Assembly (NCBI RefSeq): GCF_039621805.1
Contig: NZ_CP155075.1
Location: 1-64,000, forward strand
Direction: 5' to 3'
Origin: Paraburkholderia sp. PREW-6R
GTDB taxonomy: Bacteria > Pseudomonadota > Gammaproteobacteria > Burkholderiales > Burkholderiaceae
Length of the DNA stretch: 64,000 bases
Part shown: in pieces, positions 61,462-64,000 of the stretch
Layout: the number at the start of each line of letters is the position of its first letter
Numbering within the stretch: the stretch's first letter is position 1
Translations under genes and position numbers: made by a program
The notes under the pieces: generated by a model
Told to the model about the DNA's origin: nothing
The model's input: the letters and a program-made list of their open reading frames with translations, nothing else
Databases searched by the model: none

Positions 61462-63046
61462 TGACGATTCTCCGATGCAGCCGTGTGATCGCATCCAGCG
61501 ACGACAATACTGCGCCTTCCTGCCACGCCGGAATATGGGAGGCGTGCTCGCCAGCCAGGACGACTCGCCCGTCAATCTGACAGAGATTCGCGTAGTGCTC
61601 CTTTCTCAACGCATCCGTCCATGCGGCGAAGCAGCCATTCGTGAAAGGTGAGCGGCTCCAACTCATGGCAAAACCGTTCTGGTATTCGCGCGCATACTGC
61701 GGATGAATCTGGCTGCCCTGGCTTAACGCCTCGGCGATCCGCTCCGCGGGCGGCAGTGCCCCCATCTCGTAACTCGCGGGCCCCCACATGTAGGCGCCGA
61801 GCAGCACCGCCGGACCGGTCGAGCCATACCCGGTCGACGGATAGCCGATCGTCGAGATAGGCAGATCAGTATGCGTGATGCCGCCGTAAATCTGTTCGTC
61901 CTCTTCCCAGAACCGGCGGCCAAATTGCAACCCGACCTTGACCGATGTCTCGTAGGGCACCGCGCTGATCGCGGCGCGCATCGATGCGCCGACCTGAACG
62001 TCGATCTGACTCAGAATCGAAAGGGGAATCGTGCACACCAGCCAATCGGCGTGGGCGGTGCGCTCGCTTTGCGTGGCCGTGTCGGTATAACGCACGCTGA
62101 CGCGTTGCTCGTCCTGCAGGATGGCCGTGACTTTGGCGTTCAATACGACGGCGTTCGCCACTTGCGAATAAAGCGCATGAGCAATCCTGTCCATGCCGCC
62201 GACGGGCTGGAAAAGGGTGCTTTGGAAGTCCTGCTCGTTGCCGGATGAGAGCCACTGCCACAAACGCGAGGCGAGCAACGCGTCGCGCGGGAGCAGATTC
62301 GACGGCACGGCTGCAGGCATCAGGCCGCCGCCTTGCGCAACCGCGAAACCGCGGCGTGCGCTGCTTCGCAGGCCCGCCTGGTAGCGGCCATCCCGACCGA
62401 GCGCTCCCCATTGGCGCAGCGAGTCGAGAAGCAGATGCGCGTCTTCGGCTGACAACGCATCGTCGAGTGTGTGTTCGTGGACGGCTTTGGACAGCAGTTC
62501 CGCGACGTAGCCCTGGTAGTCACTCTGTACTGTACGGAATCGTTGCGGCTTGCCGTCGAACGCTTCGCTCGAATGCAGGTACGCGTTGTAATTGACCTGG
62601 ATGAACGGTTCGAGGGGTACGTTCAGGCGTTTTGCGTAGTCCAGCACGCCCTGATGGTGATAGGGAATGCGCCACGGTCCGGGGTTCAGATAGAGCCCGT
62701 CCGCGAATTCACAGGATTGAGCGGCACCGCCGAGTTCCGTATAGCGGTCGCCGCCTCGCACAGTCCACGCGCGGCCGCCTGCACGGTCGTTGTATTCGAG
62801 AACCTGGACGCGATAGCCCGCATTTCTCAGCTCATAGGCTGCGACGAGGCCGGCCATGCCCGCACCGAGCACGAGAATGCGCGTCCCTCGGGGCGCGCCC
62901 TCCAGTCTGAGCGGACCGGCGTAGGTGGAGGTCGCGGCGAGCCCTAACGCACCCATGCCTTGCATCATGGCGGCTGCGCCCAGGTTCCTGCCGATCAGCG
63001 TCAACAGGTGGCGGCGGCTCATTGCACGGGGAGTCGTTTTCGACAT
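61454..63046 (-). CDS. Tat-exported flavin monoamine oxidase
   Basis: An FAD-dependent amine oxidase of about 530 residues. The Tat signal SRRHLLTLIGRNLGAAAMMQGMGALGLAATSTYA precedes the FAD motif RILVLGAGMAGLVAAYELRNAGYRVQVLEYNDRAGGRAWTVRGGDRYTELGGAAQ. NPGPWRIPYHH, FSTLFQP-like VGGMDRIAHAL and the end WTDALRKEHYANLCQIDGRVVLAGEHASHIPAWQEGAVLSSLDA support it. I chose ATG 63046 (MSKTTPR); the frame reaches 63079. With the overlapping cytochrome c gene it forms a periplasmic amine dehydrogenase-like pair. Substrate unknown. Confidence 0.88.
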   Translation of the reverse strand: MSKTTPRAMSRRHLLTLIGRNLGAAAMMQGMGALGLAATSTYAGPLRLEGAPRGTRILVLGAGMAGLVAAYELRNAGYRVQVLEYNDRAGGRAWTVRGGDRYTELGGAAQSCEFADGLYLNPGPWRIPYHHQGVLDYAKRLNVPLEPFIQVNYNAYLHSSEAFDGKPQRFRTVQSDYQGYVAELLSKAVHEHTLDDALSAEDAHLLLDSLRQWGALGRDGRYQAGLRSSARRGFAVAQGGGLMPAAVPSNLLPRDALLASRLWQWLSSGNEQDFQSTLFQPVGGMDRIAHALYSQVANAVVLNAKVTAILQDEQRVSVRYTDTATQSERTAHADWLVCTIPLSILSQIDVQVGASMRAAISAVPYETSVKVGLQFGRRFWEEDEQIYGGITHTDLPISTIGYPSTGYGSTGPAVLLGAYMWGPASYEMGALPPAERIAEALSQGSQIHPQYAREYQNGFAMSWSRSPFTNGCFAAWTDALRKEHYANLCQIDGRVVLAGEHASHIPAWQEGAVLSSLDAITRLHRRIVND

Positions 63047-63174
63047 AGGGACGCGGTGCTCCTGTTGGGCCGCCATCAAGACGGTATGGAGAGAGCGAGC
63101 GGCGCCTGCTCAGGCGCGACCCATACCCGTGAAGACATGGGGGTAGTCCGTTAAGCCGGCGATATTCATTGACG

Positions 63175-64000
63175 TTACCACGGCGCAGCGGGCGCGCTGT
63201 CGTACGGCCTGAAGACTTCGATAACCCAGTCCACGAACACCTTCAGCCGGGCGCTGTTGTACTTCGATTGCGGAAAGACGATATGCATCGGGTGGAGGGG
63301 CCGGCTCCATTGCGGCAGGACCTGGACGAGATCGCCGTTATCGAGCCACGGCTGCGCCATGAACGAAAACGTCTGTCCGACGCCCAACCCGCTGACGAGC
63401 GATGTGAGATGAGCCGTGCTTTCGTTCACGAAGACACCTCTGGCGCCTTTCGGATCAACCGTAATGGTCTCCTCGCCCTGCTCGAACAAAAGCGTAAATA
63501 CGCGACCGCTCAACGAAGAAAAATAGCCTACCACCTCGTGGTGCGCGAGCAGATCGTCGGGATGCGATGGCGTGCCGCGTTCGGCAAGATAGCCGGACCC
63601 TGCATAGGTTCCCCATTCGAGCCCGGCGAGGCGTCGCGCGACCAGCGAGGTATCGGTCAGCTCACCGCCTCTGATGACACAGTCCACGCCCTCACCGATC
63701 AGATCAACCTGGCGATCGCTCACCCCTACGTCGAGCTGTATGTCGGGGTAGCGCCTGCGGAAAGCCGGCAGGTGCGGAAGCAGGATCAGGTTGGCCAGAG
63801 ACGAGCCGATGTCGACGCGGATGCGGCCGCGCGGTTTGCCGCGAGAGTCGGCGAAAAGCCCGTCCATCTCTTCGATATCTGCAAGAAGCTTGACCGCGTT
63901 CTGGTAGTAGATCTGACCTTCTTCGGTCACGACCACGCGGCGGGTGGAACGCTGAAAAAGCTTCACACGAAGATGCGTTTCGAGTTCCTGAATGAGCTTT
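63175..64000 (-). CDS. LysR-family regulator (partial, 5' end outside window)
   Basis: The last visible frame continues past the right edge. The visible part begins in the wing after the helix-turn-helix (KLIQELETHLRVKLFQRSTRRVVVTEEGQIYYQNAVKLLADIEEMDGL) and continues through the effector domain (RIRVDIGSSLANLILLPHLPAFRRRYPDIQLDVGVSDRQVDLIGEGVDCVIRGGELTDTSLVARRLAGLEWGTYAGSGYLAERG). This is typical of a CrgA/AaeR-like LysR protein. The stop is at 63175. The targets cannot be seen here. Confidence 0.9.
   Translation of the reverse strand, partial: KLIQELETHLRVKLFQRSTRRVVVTEEGQIYYQNAVKLLADIEEMDGLFADSRGKPRGRIRVDIGSSLANLILLPHLPAFRRRYPDIQLDVGVSDRQVDLIGEGVDCVIRGGELTDTSLVARRLAGLEWGTYAGSGYLAERGTPSHPDDLLAHHEVVGYFSSLSGRVFTLLFEQGEETITVDPKGARGVFVNESTAHLTSLVSGLGVGQTFSFMAQPWLDNGDLVQVLPQWSRPLHPMHIVFPQSKYNSARLKVFVDWVIEVFRPYDSAPAAPW

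Overview
The window looks like a secondary replicon (megaplasmid or chromid) of a Burkholderiaceae bacterium, most likely Paraburkholderia, Caballeronia or a close relative. Coding DNA is GC-rich, regulators are mostly LysR, IclR, MarR and LuxR types, and the accessory catabolism is large. At 6.0-10.8 kb the window carries a complete plasmid-type replication and partition module with parB, parA, an iteron origin and a Rep_3-type initiator. No rRNA, tRNA, CRISPR array or intact insertion sequence was found. Layout: 1-3.2 kb holds the 5' part of an aldehyde dehydrogenase gene, a LysR regulator and an EamA exporter. 3.2-6.0 kb is a gene-poor stretch beside the replication module. 6.0-10.75 kb is the replicon core: four 18-bp centromere-like palindromes, a terminator, parB, parA, an AT-rich origin with a 21-bp-phased iteron array, and rep. 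11-15.5 kb holds a broken O-methyltransferase gene, an ECF sigma/small membrane protein pair, a chloroperoxidase-like hydrolase and an orphan MetQ-like lipoprotein. 15.9-22.3 kb is a hydroxy-acid (tartrate/D-malate-type) catabolic set. 22.4-25.8 kb is a type IV AbiE-like toxin-antitoxin pair followed by a protein with two tandem helix-turn-helix-like modules. 26.3-30.8 kb is a tight gene group: DUF3034 outer membrane protein, exported truncated globin, cupredoxin-like protein and a dual GGDEF/EAL sensor. 32.8-40.5 kb is a ferulate degradation operon (ech-vdh-fcs-amidohydrolase) with a divergent MarR regulator and a neighbouring solute-binding protein. 40.7-43.1 kb carries RhlE helicase and an exported hydrolase. 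43.4-51.6 kb is an IclR-controlled cluster of a transporter plus six enzymes for an unidentified branched or substituted dicarboxylate, facing an oligopeptide-type ABC importer at 51.7-57.0 kb. 57.6-60.8 kb matches the sigF-nrsF-mrpX-yedZ1-yedY1 reactive-chlorine defence locus. 61-64 kb carries a Tat-exported amine oxidase with a c-type cytochrome and the start of a LysR gene. How the parts connect: Rep, iterons, ParAB and palindromes maintain the replicon. The remainder supplies plant- and soil-type functions: lignin-derived ferulate use, hydroxy-acid use, a probably new dicarboxylate route, and defence against oxidants. The strongest leads beyond ordinary annotation are the phased iterons with a promoter-overlapping last copy, the palindromic centromere, the shared IclR operator that ties the unassigned dicarboxylate cluster together, the O-methyltransferase lesion, and SigF-type promoter motifs in the chlorine-defence locus.
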